Below are positions 36,880-45,339 of a stretch of DNA of 64,000 nt, in pieces. The stretch is from Myxococcales bacterium (GTDB lineage Bacteria > Myxococcota_A > Polyangia > Polyangiales > Ga0077539). A model generated the notes under the pieces. That model made no database searches and was not told the origin of the DNA. It worked only from the letters and a program-made list of their open reading frames with translations. The stretch covers positions 124,001 through 188,000 of the forward strand of contig JAEUKI010000009.1 of NCBI GenBank assembly GCA_016793325.1. Direction: 5' to 3'. A program made the translations under genes and the position numbers. The number at the start of each line of letters is the position of its first letter. Within the stretch, counting starts at the first letter, position 1.

Positions 36880-37788
36880 TCAGTGCGTGCTGACGAGGCT
36901 CGCGAACTCGCGCGCGCGCTCGAGCACCGTGTCGTGCGTCGCTTCGAGGAGGCCCTTTGCGCCGTATTTTTCGACGCAAATCGACGCGGCGGCCGAGCCC
37001 ATCACGACGGCGCGACGCAGCGCTCCGCGGTCGAGCGTCGGCTGCGCGTCGAGGTATCCGAGCAGCGCGCCCGCGAACGAGTCGCCCGCGCCCGTCGGGT
37101 CGACGACGTGGTCGACCGGGTACGCCGGGGCGTGAAACGTCCCGAATTCGTCGAACAGGTACGCCCCGTACTCGCCCTGCTTCACGATCACGCGCTTCGG
37201 GCCCATCGCGAGGAGGCGCTTTCCGATGCGCGAGATGTAGCGCTCGCCCGAGAGGTCCCGGGACTCGTCCTCGTTGATGATGAGCAGGTCGATGCGCTTC
37301 AAGAGCGCCTCGAGCTTCGCGCGCTCGCCGTGGATCCAGAAGTTCATCGTGTCCGCGGCGACGAGGTCGGGCTTCTCGACCTGGTCGAGCACGCTCGCTT
37401 GCAGCGCGGGATGAATGTTGCCGAGCAGCACGTAGCGCGACGCGCGAAAGCTGCTGGGAATCTTCGGTGAAAACGTCTCGAACACGTTCAAGTGCGTCGC
37501 GAGCGACTCGCGCGACGCGAGGTCGGGCGCGTACCGCCCGTGCCATCGAAACGTCCGTCCGCCGCGGACCACTTCGACGCCCTCGAGCTCGGCGCCGCGC
37601 TTCTTCAGCGACTCCATCATCTCTGCGGGAAAATCATCGCCAACCACGCCAACGACCCGCGGCGTCGTGAAGAACGACGCGGCCAACGAAGCGAACGTCG
37701 CCGAGCCGGCGGCCCACTCGAACTTCTCGCCCGTTCCTGCAAATTCGACGGTGTCCACCGCCATCGATCCGACGACCAGCACGCTCAT
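36880..37788 (-). CDS. PfkB-family sugar/nucleoside kinase
   Basis: 302 residues. The signature DPTGAGDSFAGALLGYL, with its catalytic Asp, and the N-terminal GSMAVDTVEF are PfkB/ribokinase features. It transfers phosphate from ATP to a sugar or nucleoside; the substrate cannot be fixed from sequence (adenosine- and ribokinase-like members look alike). The ATG at 37788 follows GTGAGG by 9 bases. It stands alone between an orphan membrane protein gene and a lipoprotein gene. Confidence 0.88.
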   Translation of the reverse strand: MSVLVVGSMAVDTVEFAGTGEKFEWAAGSATFASLAASFFTTPRVVGVVGDDFPAEMMESLKKRGAELEGVEVVRGGRTFRWHGRYAPDLASRESLATHLNVFETFSPKIPSSFRASRYVLLGNIHPALQASVLDQVEKPDLVAADTMNFWIHGERAKLEALLKRIDLLIINEDESRDLSGERYISRIGKRLLAMGPKRVIVKQGEYGAYLFDEFGTFHAPAYPVDHVVDPTGAGDSFAGALLGYLDAQPTLDRGALRRAVVMGSAAASICVEKYGAKGLLEATHDTVLERAREFASLVSTH

Positions 37789-37912
37789 CGATACAAACCT
37801 CACTCGTTCGAGCAGTCCCGACAGGACTGTGGAATCATTCGGGCCGTGCTCGGGCGTTGATGCACCGGAGTCGTGCGGTCCGATCGATCAGAAAAAACCG
37901 CGGTTGCCTATC

Positions 37913-38833
37913 ATGACCGCTGAAGACGGCAAAGCCCCAGCCTCCCATCCCCTCGCTCGCTGGGCGCTCGCCACAGCGGTCGCCGACGTCGTGTTGCTCG
38001 TCGGACTCGCGCGCCTTCCGCGCCCGACGCTGCTCGACGCCGAGCCCCCGAGCGCGGTCCGCGGTCGCGTCGTTCGTGCGTACGCCGTGGACGAGCGGGC
38101 GGTGTTCGTTCGAACCGAGGGGCTCTCGAGCGCGACCGCGACCGTCGTGGTCGTCGCTCGCAACGCGCGCACGACAGCGCAGCAAGTCCCGTACGACATC
38201 CTGGCTCGACTCCACGTCGCTCCGTGTCGGACGCTCGCGGAGCTCGGCGTCGTCCCGCGCGATCGCTGCGCCCCGCGTGAGGACTCGGCGCCCGATGAAC
38301 CGTCGCGCGACGCCCTCTCGTGGTACGCGCTCGAAGGAGACCGCTGGGCTCCCAAGCGCTGCGCCATCGTCCGCGAATCGGGCGCGAGCCTCGTGGGGGA
38401 GCGCTCGGTGACCGCGCGATGCGACGGCGTCGAGCTCGGCTCGCTACGGGGATTTCGTGTGGAAAATCCCTGGGTTTCGATCGACGGTCGGCGCGTGTGG
38501 GTCGACCGCGACGTGCGCGTCGAGCGGGCGATCTTGGTTCGTGACCGCGCGCGGCGAGCGCTCTTCGTCGCCACCGCCGACGGAACGAGGATCGACCTCG
38601 ATCCCGGCCAACCCAAGCGAGGCATCGTCGCGACGCTCGCGGGCAAACTCGGCGCCGACGGCCTCGCCGCCGCGGCGAGCGCGTGGTTCATCGCGCAGGT
38701 GCTCGCCGTCGCAGCCGCGCGGAGCCGCGAGGGATCGAGCGCGTTCTGGCGGAGATTTCTCCGATGGAGCGCGATGCTCAGCGTCTTCGTCACCGGCGCC
38801 CTCGCCCTCGCCGCGCTCCGCGCGTCGCAGTGA
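37913..38833 (+). CDS. Membrane protein of unknown function
   Basis: 306 residues. One N-terminal membrane helix (about 18-40) precedes a roughly 190-residue soluble part with a Cys pair (PCRTLAELGVVPRDRC). Near the C-terminus are two hydrophobic segments (about 248-266 and 280-300). The middle contains beta-rich sequence without a known motif. The ATG at 37913 opens a frame that continues upstream, but upstream codons are poor. No ribosome site is obvious. Confidence 0.65.
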   Translation: MTAEDGKAPASHPLARWALATAVADVVLLVGLARLPRPTLLDAEPPSAVRGRVVRAYAVDERAVFVRTEGLSSATATVVVVARNARTTAQQVPYDILARLHVAPCRTLAELGVVPRDRCAPREDSAPDEPSRDALSWYALEGDRWAPKRCAIVRESGASLVGERSVTARCDGVELGSLRGFRVENPWVSIDGRRVWVDRDVRVERAILVRDRARRALFVATADGTRIDLDPGQPKRGIVATLAGKLGADGLAAAASAWFIAQVLAVAAARSREGSSAFWRRFLRWSAMLSVFVTGALALAALRASQ

Positions 38834-38883
38834 CGCCTGCGAAAAGACAGCTCACTTGATTGTATGGGTATTGGTCTCGCGCC

Positions 38884-39561
38884 CTATCGATCGCCGCTCG
38901 CGTCGACCGCGGCGCCGCCGTCCGCGCGCTCACCGACCCGCTGCATGCGGGCGACGACCTCGCGCGCCTCTCCGTACGCAGTGCCGACCATCACTTCGAA
39001 CGGCTCGTAGCCCGGCGATTCGACGCGCACCCGATGCGGTCCTCCTTCGACGACCGCCTCGGCGCCGCCCACGGGAACGTTTCTCGGGACGTCTCGGTCG
39101 AACCACACCCGCGCGCGTCGACTCGCGTCCGTGGGCAGCACCCACACTCTCAACATCGACGGCGTTCGCCGCAGCAGCTCCGCGCGCTCTGCGGCCTGGG
39201 TCCGCTCGCTCGCCGACCGCCCGAGCCCCGCGAGCCGCGTCCACGTCTCTGCGGCAGCCCGTCGCTCGTTGCGTCGCTCGAGGATCGTCGCGAGGTCTCT
39301 CAGCGCCTCTGGGGTCGCGTTGAGCCGGATGGACTCCCGCAGCAATCGAACCGCTTCGAGCTCGTCTCCGCGCCGAATCGCCGCGCGCGCTTGCGAGACG
39401 CGCACAGAAGCCTCGATCCGACTCGAGCCCGCGCTCCCGAGCGCCCCTTGCGCGCCCGCGGTCTCGCTGAGCGCGCACGCGCACGCGACACACAAAACCA
39501 TGGTCGCCCTACGAAACGAGCGACGCACAGCGCTCACTGAACGGTCATTCATCGCTTTCAT
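38884..39561 (-). CDS. Secreted TPR protein with PEGA-like C-terminus
   Basis: 225 residues. After a basic N-terminus and a hydrophobic signal (VLCVACACALSETAGAQ), TPR-like helices span about residues 55-120 (QARAAIRRGDELEAVRLLRE). The C-terminal 90 residues are beta-rich with PHRVRVESPGYEPFEV, a PEGA-like feature. Two ATG codons (39561 and 39552) are close; neither has a clear ribosome site. It ends 51 bases after the stop of the membrane protein gene on the other strand. Confidence 0.65.
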   Translation of the reverse strand: MKAMNDRSVSAVRRSFRRATMVLCVACACALSETAGAQGALGSAGSSRIEASVRVSQARAAIRRGDELEAVRLLRESIRLNATPEALRDLATILERRNERRAAAETWTRLAGLGRSASERTQAAERAELLRRTPSMLRVWVLPTDASRRARVWFDRDVPRNVPVGGAEAVVEGGPHRVRVESPGYEPFEVMVGTAYGEAREVVARMQRVGERADGGAAVDASGDR

Positions 39562-39610
39562 CGCCACGGTGGCGCGTGCTCGACGCGCGGGGGCTCGTAA
39601 ACATTCACGC

Positions 39611-41560
39611 TCATCGCTGCGCCGCTGCTCGGTACCGCGCGAGGTTCGCCCTCGCAACCTCGCGGGACGGATCGATCGCCAGCGCTCGCTCGGTGAGCGC
39701 GATGGCCTCGGTGAGCCTGCCCTCGCCCGCGCGCACCACGGCGAGGTTGGTCAGCGACGCCACGTGTCCCGCATCGCGCCCGAGCGCGGCCTCGAAGAAC
39801 GGTCCTCCCGACGCGAGATCGCGGCCCGCGGCGCGCATTCCCGCCGAGAACAATACGTTTGCCGAGAGCTTGCGCGCGAGCACCCCAGGGCTCTCGCGCG
39901 CCGCGAGCCAGCGTGACACCTCGTCGAGCGGCTCGATCGCCACCGTGTCGCTCGACGTTCGCGGGACCACGCGCGCGAGCACGGGGCTCTCGGACGCGCG
40001 CACAAAGATCGCAGCGCGCTGCTCGTCCGCGCGCTCGCCCTGCTCCCAGCGAACACGCTCTCCGAACACGCTCACGATCGATCGCAGCCGTCGCACGCGC
40101 AGCGCTTCGTCCGCCGATCGCGGCGCGTACCGCTCGCGCGGCGCGTGACCGAGGGCGACGGACAACCGACGCCACGTCGTTCGATCCCACAAATGCTGCC
40201 GTGGAAGCACCACCACGTCCGGCCGCTCTCCCTCGCACACCCGCGCGAAGAGCGAGCCTCCGCAGAGCTCATCGGACTCGCACAAGATCACCGCGCGGGG
40301 CGGCGCGGCGCCGATCGCTCCCGGACCGCCGTAGATCTCGACAGCAGCCCACCCCTCGCGCGCGCCCGCGAAGCGCGTGTCCCCGCGCGCGAGCGCGACG
40401 ACCGCCAAGAGCGCGGCGAGCGCTCCACAGACCATCGGACGATATCGGGCGGTGTCCACCCGCGAAGCGAGCCACCCGATCGCGCGCAGGGCGAGCGCGA
40501 CGAGCGCCGCTTCGGTGACGAACAGCGTCTGCAAATCGCGCGTCCCCATCGGGTTGACGAGGACCGTGTAGAGCAGGTCGAAGAGCGCCGCGAGCACGAG
40601 CGCGAGGGCGAGCGCCGTCTGGTCCCGCGCGATCGCGAGCCCCACGCCGAGCGCGGACAGAACGAGCACCGCGGGCCCGAGGTCTCCGGCGAGCGTCGCG
40701 AGCGCCTCGGAGAGCGCGGCTGAGTTGCCCCCCATTTGGCTGGAAAACGCCTCGCGGATCCTCGCTGCGCTCACGTGCGCGAAGAGCCCGCGCAGGTCGT
40801 CGGGCCCTCCCCAATCGACCCACGGAGCGCGACGCGCGGCCACGACGAGGTAGCTCGCGAGCGAGGCCGCGAGCGCGCCGAGGACCACCCACGAAATCAA
40901 CGCGCGCGACCACGCCGCGCGGAGGTGCTTGCGAACGTCGGGCGATCGAACGACGAGCGCGAGCCCCGCCGCGGCCACGGCAGACCGAACGCTCGTGTGC
41001 GTGACGAACGAGAGCCCCGTGAACACCGCGAGCGTCCGGAGCGCCCGCGCGGCGCGCGACGGGTCGGACTCGGCGCCGACCACGGACGCGAGCGCGACGA
41101 GCGCGAGGAGCGTGCTGCTCGCGTACACTTCGACCGCGGTCGATCCGCGCAAGATCGTCTTGGACGCGAGGCACACGACGGGCGCTGCGATCGCGAGCGT
41201 CCATCGAGCGGGCGGATCGTTGTCCCCCTCGCGCCGGTCGGGTCGACTCGCGAGGTACGCGAGGACCCCCATCGCGATCGACCCGAAGAGCGCGTTGGCG
41301 ACGTTGGCGCGAAATCCTAGGTCGCCGAAGGGAAGGCACTGGAGCACGCGAATCGCGACGATCTCCAGCGAAAATCCCGTCGGATGCGCGACGCCCAGGG
41401 ACGCTGCGGCGGCGGCGAGCTCGGCGCCGTCCCGCGCGGGGGCCGTCGGGGCCGCGAGCCCCACGAGCGCGACGAACGACAAGATCCCCGCGGCCATCGC
41501 AGCGCGCGACGATCGCGGGTCGGTCGTAGGGTCCTGCGAGGGTGAGAGCGAGGACGGCAC
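39611..41560 (-). CDS. DUF2723-type membrane protein with C-terminal TPR
   Basis: 649 residues from GTG 41560; GTG 41596 is an alternative that places the start upstream of a TATATT box. Near the N-terminus DGAELAAAAASLGVAHPTGF is the hallmark of DUF2723 (TMEM260-like) membrane proteins, related to O-mannosyltransferase-type GT-C enzymes. At least nine hydrophobic segments span the first 430 residues. The C-terminal 200 residues are soluble and end with TPR-like repeats (LTNLAVVRAGEGRLTEAIAL). It may modify secreted proteins with sugar; donor and target are unknown. Confidence 0.75.
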   Translation of the reverse strand: MPSSLSPSQDPTTDPRSSRAAMAAGILSFVALVGLAAPTAPARDGAELAAAAASLGVAHPTGFSLEIVAIRVLQCLPFGDLGFRANVANALFGSIAMGVLAYLASRPDRREGDNDPPARWTLAIAAPVVCLASKTILRGSTAVEVYASSTLLALVALASVVGAESDPSRAARALRTLAVFTGLSFVTHTSVRSAVAAAGLALVVRSPDVRKHLRAAWSRALISWVVLGALAASLASYLVVAARRAPWVDWGGPDDLRGLFAHVSAARIREAFSSQMGGNSAALSEALATLAGDLGPAVLVLSALGVGLAIARDQTALALALVLAALFDLLYTVLVNPMGTRDLQTLFVTEAALVALALRAIGWLASRVDTARYRPMVCGALAALLAVVALARGDTRFAGAREGWAAVEIYGGPGAIGAAPPRAVILCESDELCGGSLFARVCEGERPDVVVLPRQHLWDRTTWRRLSVALGHAPRERYAPRSADEALRVRRLRSIVSVFGERVRWEQGERADEQRAAIFVRASESPVLARVVPRTSSDTVAIEPLDEVSRWLAARESPGVLARKLSANVLFSAGMRAAGRDLASGGPFFEAALGRDAGHVASLTNLAVVRAGEGRLTEAIALTERALAIDPSREVARANLARYRAAAQR

Positions 41561-41666
41561 GGGAAAGAAGCGCGCGGCAATATACACGGACGACACGGAC
41601 GGCGGACGAACGGGCGCGCGGGATCGTTCTTGCGTCGGGCGTGTTTGCGGGCTTCACTTCAGCGCT

Positions 41667-42596
41667 GTGACCGCAGTCAGAAACACGCTCTTCGCGACGG
41701 TGTTCGCGGCGGCGCTCGCCTTCGGGTCGAGCGCGCGAGCGCAGGAGACGTGCGACGAAGACGGCGGTGTGCCGCCGGACTTCGGGCAGTTGATCGAGAC
41801 GTTTCCCAGCAACAACGCGCAGGCGATCCCGAGGGACGGCTTCGTGCGATTCGTGTTTCGAGGGCGCGTTCCCCCGAGGCCGGTGGTGATCGTCCGCGAC
41901 GCGAGCGACAACGTCGTGTCGGGCACGCTCGCGATCGTCGGCTCCGAGCTGCACTGGCAAGCCAACGCCCCGTTCGCGCCGAGCTCGACCTACCGCGCGA
42001 CGGCGTCGGACATCATCGGCGGGAGCTCCGAAGTTCGCTTCACGACAAACAACGAGCTCACCAACGGCCGCGGCCCGTCGGACTTCGGCGGCGCCACCGG
42101 CGTGAGCTCCGAGCGCTCGGGCGCGACCGACATCTGCGGCGACGAAAACGCCCGCAGCGTGACCGTCTCGTGGCGCTTCGCCCGCTCGAGCCCGTGGCCC
42201 CAGACAGAGCTCACGTACGTCGTGTACGAGACGCGCGGCCCGAGGATCAACGGACCCGTCGAGCGCGCGCGCGACCGCGGTCGACTCTCGACGTCCGCGT
42301 GCAACTCCAACGCGGACCAGTGCGTGACGTTTCGGCTGTCCTCCGCGAACTCTGCAGGGCCCGCGTGCTTCACCGTTCAGGTGTACGACCCTTATGGTCG
42401 CAGCACCGAGAGCACCGCTGAGAAGTGCGTGAACCTCGACTCGGGCAACTATTTCTACGGCTGCTCGGTGCGCGGCGCGACGATCACGCGCCGCGATTCG
42501 AGCGCGCAACCGCTGCGGGCGTGGTGGTTTGCGCTCGCGGCAGGTGCGCTCGTCGCTCGACGAGCGCGTCGTTTGTGTACACTCCCGCGCTCGTGA
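41667..42596 (+). CDS. Secreted Ig-like protein with MYXO-CTERM-like tail
   Basis: 309 residues from GTG 41667. The signal peptide ends around SSARAQ. The mature part has an Ig-like domain (TFPSNNAQAIPRDGFVRFVF) of the SbsA/BIG type and a second beta-rich region with Cys pairs. The C-terminus carries a Cys (YGCS), a hydrophobic helix (WWFALAAGALVA) and an Arg cluster (RRARR), resembling the MYXO-CTERM sorting tail. It would be surface-attached after processing. The stop overlaps the uridine kinase start. Confidence 0.65.
   Translation: MTAVRNTLFATVFAAALAFGSSARAQETCDEDGGVPPDFGQLIETFPSNNAQAIPRDGFVRFVFRGRVPPRPVVIVRDASDNVVSGTLAIVGSELHWQANAPFAPSSTYRATASDIIGGSSEVRFTTNNELTNGRGPSDFGGATGVSSERSGATDICGDENARSVTVSWRFARSSPWPQTELTYVVYETRGPRINGPVERARDRGRLSTSACNSNADQCVTFRLSSANSAGPACFTVQVYDPYGRSTESTAEKCVNLDSGNYFYGCSVRGATITRRDSSAQPLRAWWFALAAGALVARRARRLCTLPRS
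42578..42583 (+). promoter_or_regulatory. Minus-10-like TACACT inside the preceding gene, 9 nt before a start
   Basis: GTACACTCCCGCG here repeats the sequence at 24121-24133. GTG 42593 follows 9 bases later, so the kinase could be transcribed separately from the gene it overlaps. Confidence 0.4.
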
Positions 42597-43225
42597 AGAC
42601 TCTCGTCGTAGGCGTCGCCGGTGGCTCCGGCTCGGGAAAGACCACCATCGCGCACGCCATCGTCGAGTCGCTCCCCGTCGGCTCGTGCGCGCTGCTCGAG
42701 CACGACTGCTACTACAAGGACCTCTCGCACCTGTCGCCCGAGGCGCGCGCGAAGGTCAATTTCGACCACCCCGACTCGCTCGACAACGAGCTGTTCGCCG
42801 CGCACCTCGACGAGCTGCGCGCGCAGCGCGGGATCGACAAGCCGCAGTACGACTTCGCGACGCACCGACGCGCCAGCGAGTACGCGCGCGTCGAGCCCGC
42901 CCCCGTCATCGTGGTCGAGGGGATCTTGGTGCTCACCGACCCGCAGCTCCGCGCGCGCATGGACGTGAAGGTCTTCGTCGACACCGACGCGGACATCCGC
43001 GTGATGCGCAGGATTCGTCGGGACCTCGAGCACCGGGGACGCTCGTTCGCGCAGGTGCGCGCGCAGTACTACGAGACCGTTCGCCCGATGCACCTCGCCT
43101 TCGTCGAGCCATCCAAGCGCTACGCCGACGTGATCGTCCCCGAGGGCGGCGAGAACCGCGTGGCGCTCGAGCTCATCGGCGCGCACTTGCGCGCGCACCT
43201 CACCAAGGTCCGCCACGGAGAATGA
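42593..43225 (+). CDS. udk: Uridine kinase
   Basis: 210 residues. The P-loop GGSGSGKTT lies at the start, with DCYYKD, NFDHPDSLDNELF and YDFATHRR following as in Udk. It phosphorylates uridine or cytidine to the monophosphate in pyrimidine salvage. The GTG start overlaps the upstream stop (GTGA). The product has no functional link to the secreted protein before it, but a TACACT box 9 bases upstream may allow independent expression. Confidence 0.92.
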   Translation: MKTLVVGVAGGSGSGKTTIAHAIVESLPVGSCALLEHDCYYKDLSHLSPEARAKVNFDHPDSLDNELFAAHLDELRAQRGIDKPQYDFATHRRASEYARVEPAPVIVVEGILVLTDPQLRARMDVKVFVDTDADIRVMRRIRRDLEHRGRSFAQVRAQYYETVRPMHLAFVEPSKRYADVIVPEGGENRVALELIGAHLRAHLTKVRHGE

Positions 43226-43231
43226 CCGCGG

Positions 43232-43645
43232 TCACGATCGCTCCGAGCGCTTGAAGAGCACGCTCGTCCCGAGGTGTCCGAGCGCCCTCGCCTCCATGCA
43301 GCACGGCGAGCCCGGCTCGACGTCGCGACAGCCTTGGGGACGTTCGGCGTAGATCCCGCACGGGTAGCGGCCTTCGACGGACGTGTCCAAGCCGCCGCAG
43401 CGGTGACCGTCGTTGCGCAAGAAGCGAAAGTACGGCGGCCGATCCATCACCACGGTGAGCGCGCGGAGGGTCGCCTCGCTCATGCGCGCCTCGTCGCTCT
43501 CGAGGAGGCTCACGGTCTCCGGTCCGTGGTGGCAACAGCGGCCGCACGCGACGCAATCGGCGCCGTCGGGGTCGGGCTCGCCCGCGATGGGCGCGAGCCG
43601 AAGCGATGCACCAGCGTTCACGGCTTCGCTGTATACCAGACGCAT
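43232..43645 (-). CDS. YkgJ-family cysteine-cluster protein
   Basis: 137 residues. The metal-binding cluster CVACGRCC near residue 32 is followed by further Cys pairs (CGGLD, PCGIY, GCRD, PCC), the pattern of the YkgJ/CxxCxxCC family, which probably binds zinc or an Fe-S cluster. The biochemical role is not established. The ATG at 43645 is 5 bases from the RsmE ATG on the other strand, and the two share a GTATAC promoter region. Confidence 0.85.
   Translation of the reverse strand: MRLVYSEAVNAGASLRLAPIAGEPDPDGADCVACGRCCHHGPETVSLLESDEARMSEATLRALTVVMDRPPYFRFLRNDGHRCGGLDTSVEGRYPCGIYAERPQGCRDVEPGSPCCMEARALGHLGTSVLFKRSERS
43632..43637 (+). promoter_or_regulatory. TATACC minus-10 box between two divergent genes
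   Basis: The palindromic GTATAC core can serve both directions. On the plus strand TATACC ends 13 bases before ATG 43651. The box lies inside the 5' part of the divergent YkgJ-like gene. Confidence 0.35.
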
Positions 43646-43650
43646 CGCTC

Positions 43651-44415
43651 ATGGCCCTCGTTCGCGCTCCGTACGCACCGATTCGCACGCCCGTCGCGCT
43701 CACCGTCGGCGCCGAGCTCAAGGTCGACGCGGGCATGCTTCGCTCGCTCGACGCGCGCGAGGTCAACGTCAGCGAAGCGTTCACCATCGTCGACGCGACG
43801 GGCACGTTCTTTCGCGCGAGCCTCAAGCTCCGCGACGAAAAGAGCGGCCGCGCCGTCGCGTACGAGAAGATGCCCCGCTCGCCCGAGTCGCCCGCGCACA
43901 TCACGCTCGTGTGCCCGGTGCTCGGTCGCCAGCGCATGCTCACCGTGTGTCAGAAGGCCACCGAGCTCGGCGTGGCGCGGATCGTTCCTGTCGTCAGCGA
44001 TCACTCGGTGCAGCGCGACGGGATCGAGCACGAGAAGCCCTGGGCGTGGAAGGGTCAGTGCATCAAAGCCGCGCGACAGTGCCGGCGCGGCTCGCTTCCC
44101 GAACTGACCGAGGTCATCTCGTTCAACGAAGCGCTGTCGGCGCCGTTTTGGGCGGAGGCCTCGCAGCGCTTCGCGCTCGATGACCGATCGCCGATCGACC
44201 ACGACCCGTTTGCCCCGACGAGCGAGCCACCAGCACCGAGCGACGTCGTGCTCGTGGTGGGTCCCGAGGGAGGCTTCAGCGACCCCGAGCGCGCGCGGCT
44301 CGACGAGCACCACGCGATCGTCCTGGCCCTCGGCGGTCGCGTTCTACGCGCAGAGACCGCGGTGTACGTCGGCCTGACCGTGCTGCAGCACCGGATGGGC
44401 GACCTGCGCGCGTGA
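43651..44415 (+). CDS. rsmE: 16S rRNA (uracil1498-N3)-methyltransferase RsmE
   Basis: 254 residues. The SPOUT-type knot is marked by VVGPEGGFSDPERARL and LALGGRVLRAETA near the C-terminus, and the N-terminal PUA-like part is present. RsmE methylates U1498 in 16S rRNA. An internal Pro/Asp-rich insertion (about residues 185-210) lengthens the protein slightly. The ATG at 43651 lacks a ribosome site and has a TATACC box 13 bases upstream. Confidence 0.92.
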   Translation: MALVRAPYAPIRTPVALTVGAELKVDAGMLRSLDAREVNVSEAFTIVDATGTFFRASLKLRDEKSGRAVAYEKMPRSPESPAHITLVCPVLGRQRMLTVCQKATELGVARIVPVVSDHSVQRDGIEHEKPWAWKGQCIKAARQCRRGSLPELTEVISFNEALSAPFWAEASQRFALDDRSPIDHDPFAPTSEPPAPSDVVLVVGPEGGFSDPERARLDEHHAIVLALGGRVLRAETAVYVGLTVLQHRMGDLRA

Positions 44416-44441
44416 CATTCTGTCGCCTCGCGGGGCACAAT
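44412..44441 (+). promoter_or_regulatory. Promoter-like GTGACA/CACAAT, 13 nt before a start
   Basis: GTGACA (44412-44417) and CACAAT (44436-44441) are 18 bases apart, just before ATG 44455. The first box overlaps the RsmE stop. Confidence 0.45.
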
Positions 44442-44454
44442 CGTCCTGCGCGCG

Positions 44455-44778
44455 ATGGACACCGAGGTCCTGCTCCGACACCTGCTGCGACTGCGAGCCG
44501 CGATCGACTGCGCGGTCGAAGCGGCGGTTCCCGTGAGCGACGCGGACGTGTACGCGCTGGTGGGGCTCGTCGACGAGCTCGATCAGCGTCTCTCGCGAGG
44601 GGCGCCGCTTCCGTCGCGATGGGCGCGCGCCGCGCGAGAGGTTCGGCCCGCGACCGCGCGCGCGATCACGGTGGACCTCCACGTCGAGCCGAGCAACGAC
44701 AACGCGGCGCGCAGACGGCGCACACGAATTCGAGTCACGCGCACGACAGGCCAGCTCGCGCTCCCGTGGAGCGGCTGA
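44455..44778 (+). CDS. Small protein of unknown function
   Basis: 107 residues. The first half is helical, acidic and Leu-rich; the second half is strongly basic (ARRRRTRIRVTRTT). It has no signal and no motif. The basic tail might bind nucleic acid. A plausible promoter 13 bases before the ATG supports the start. It converges with the membrane protein gene at 44791. Confidence 0.55.
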   Translation: MDTEVLLRHLLRLRAAIDCAVEAAVPVSDADVYALVGLVDELDQRLSRGAPLPSRWARAAREVRPATARAITVDLHVEPSNDNAARRRRTRIRVTRTTGQLALPWSG

Positions 44779-44790
44779 GCTTCGCGTGGC

Positions 44791-45273
44791 TCAGTGCGCG
44801 CTGACGAGCGGTGTCGGGAGCACCGAGCGGCCGATCACCTTGCGAAACGGCCACGGAATCATCGCGAGGATGATCAGCAGCACCGTGCCGTAGCCGACGA
44901 GCGCGCGGCGGTGCTTCGCCAGGTCGTCGGCGCCGCGCTTGGCGCGCACGCGCGCCACGGTGACGAGCACCGCGACCAAGATGCCCATCGAGAGGTGCTC
45001 GACCGCCCAGAAGCGCAGCGCTTTGTCTCGCATCGCGACGCCCATGTTGGCCATCGCGGCGCTCGTGATCGGGCTGAGCGCGAGGTGCAGCGCGAGCCCG
45101 AGCAGCACTTGCGTGTGGACCGCGCCGACGAACGCTCCGCCGAGCTTCGCGTCGCGCTCTTCGAACGGCTTACCGCCGCGCACCCCCAAGAACGCGCGCA
45201 CCGTCACGAGGACAGCGAGCGCGAGCACCACCCAGCGCAACAACGAGTGAACGATCAAAACCGCGGAGTACAT
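44791..45273 (-). CDS. Small integral membrane protein, four predicted helices
   Basis: 160 residues. MYSAVLIVHSLLRWVVLALA opens a run of four hydrophobic helices. His10 and other His in or near helices (VHTQVLLGLALHLAL, VEHLSMGILVAVL) resemble cytochrome b-like haem ligands, so it may bind haem. No named family can be fixed. A TACGGT box lies 10 bases before the ATG at 45273. Confidence 0.7.
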   Translation of the reverse strand: MYSAVLIVHSLLRWVVLALAVLVTVRAFLGVRGGKPFEERDAKLGGAFVGAVHTQVLLGLALHLALSPITSAAMANMGVAMRDKALRFWAVEHLSMGILVAVLVTVARVRAKRGADDLAKHRRALVGYGTVLLIILAMIPWPFRKVIGRSVLPTPLVSAH

Positions 45274-45283
45274 CGCGGCGCGG

Positions 45284-45289
45284 ACCGTA
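45284..45289 (-). promoter_or_regulatory. Minus-10-like TACGGT, 10 nt before a start
   Basis: Same box and spacing as at 29904 on the other strand; precedes ATG 45273 without a Shine-Dalgarno sequence. Confidence 0.4.
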
Positions 45290-45339
45290 CAACACAACCC
45301 ACGCGCGGTGCAGGGCGTCGCCGGGGTGATTCAGCCGTC

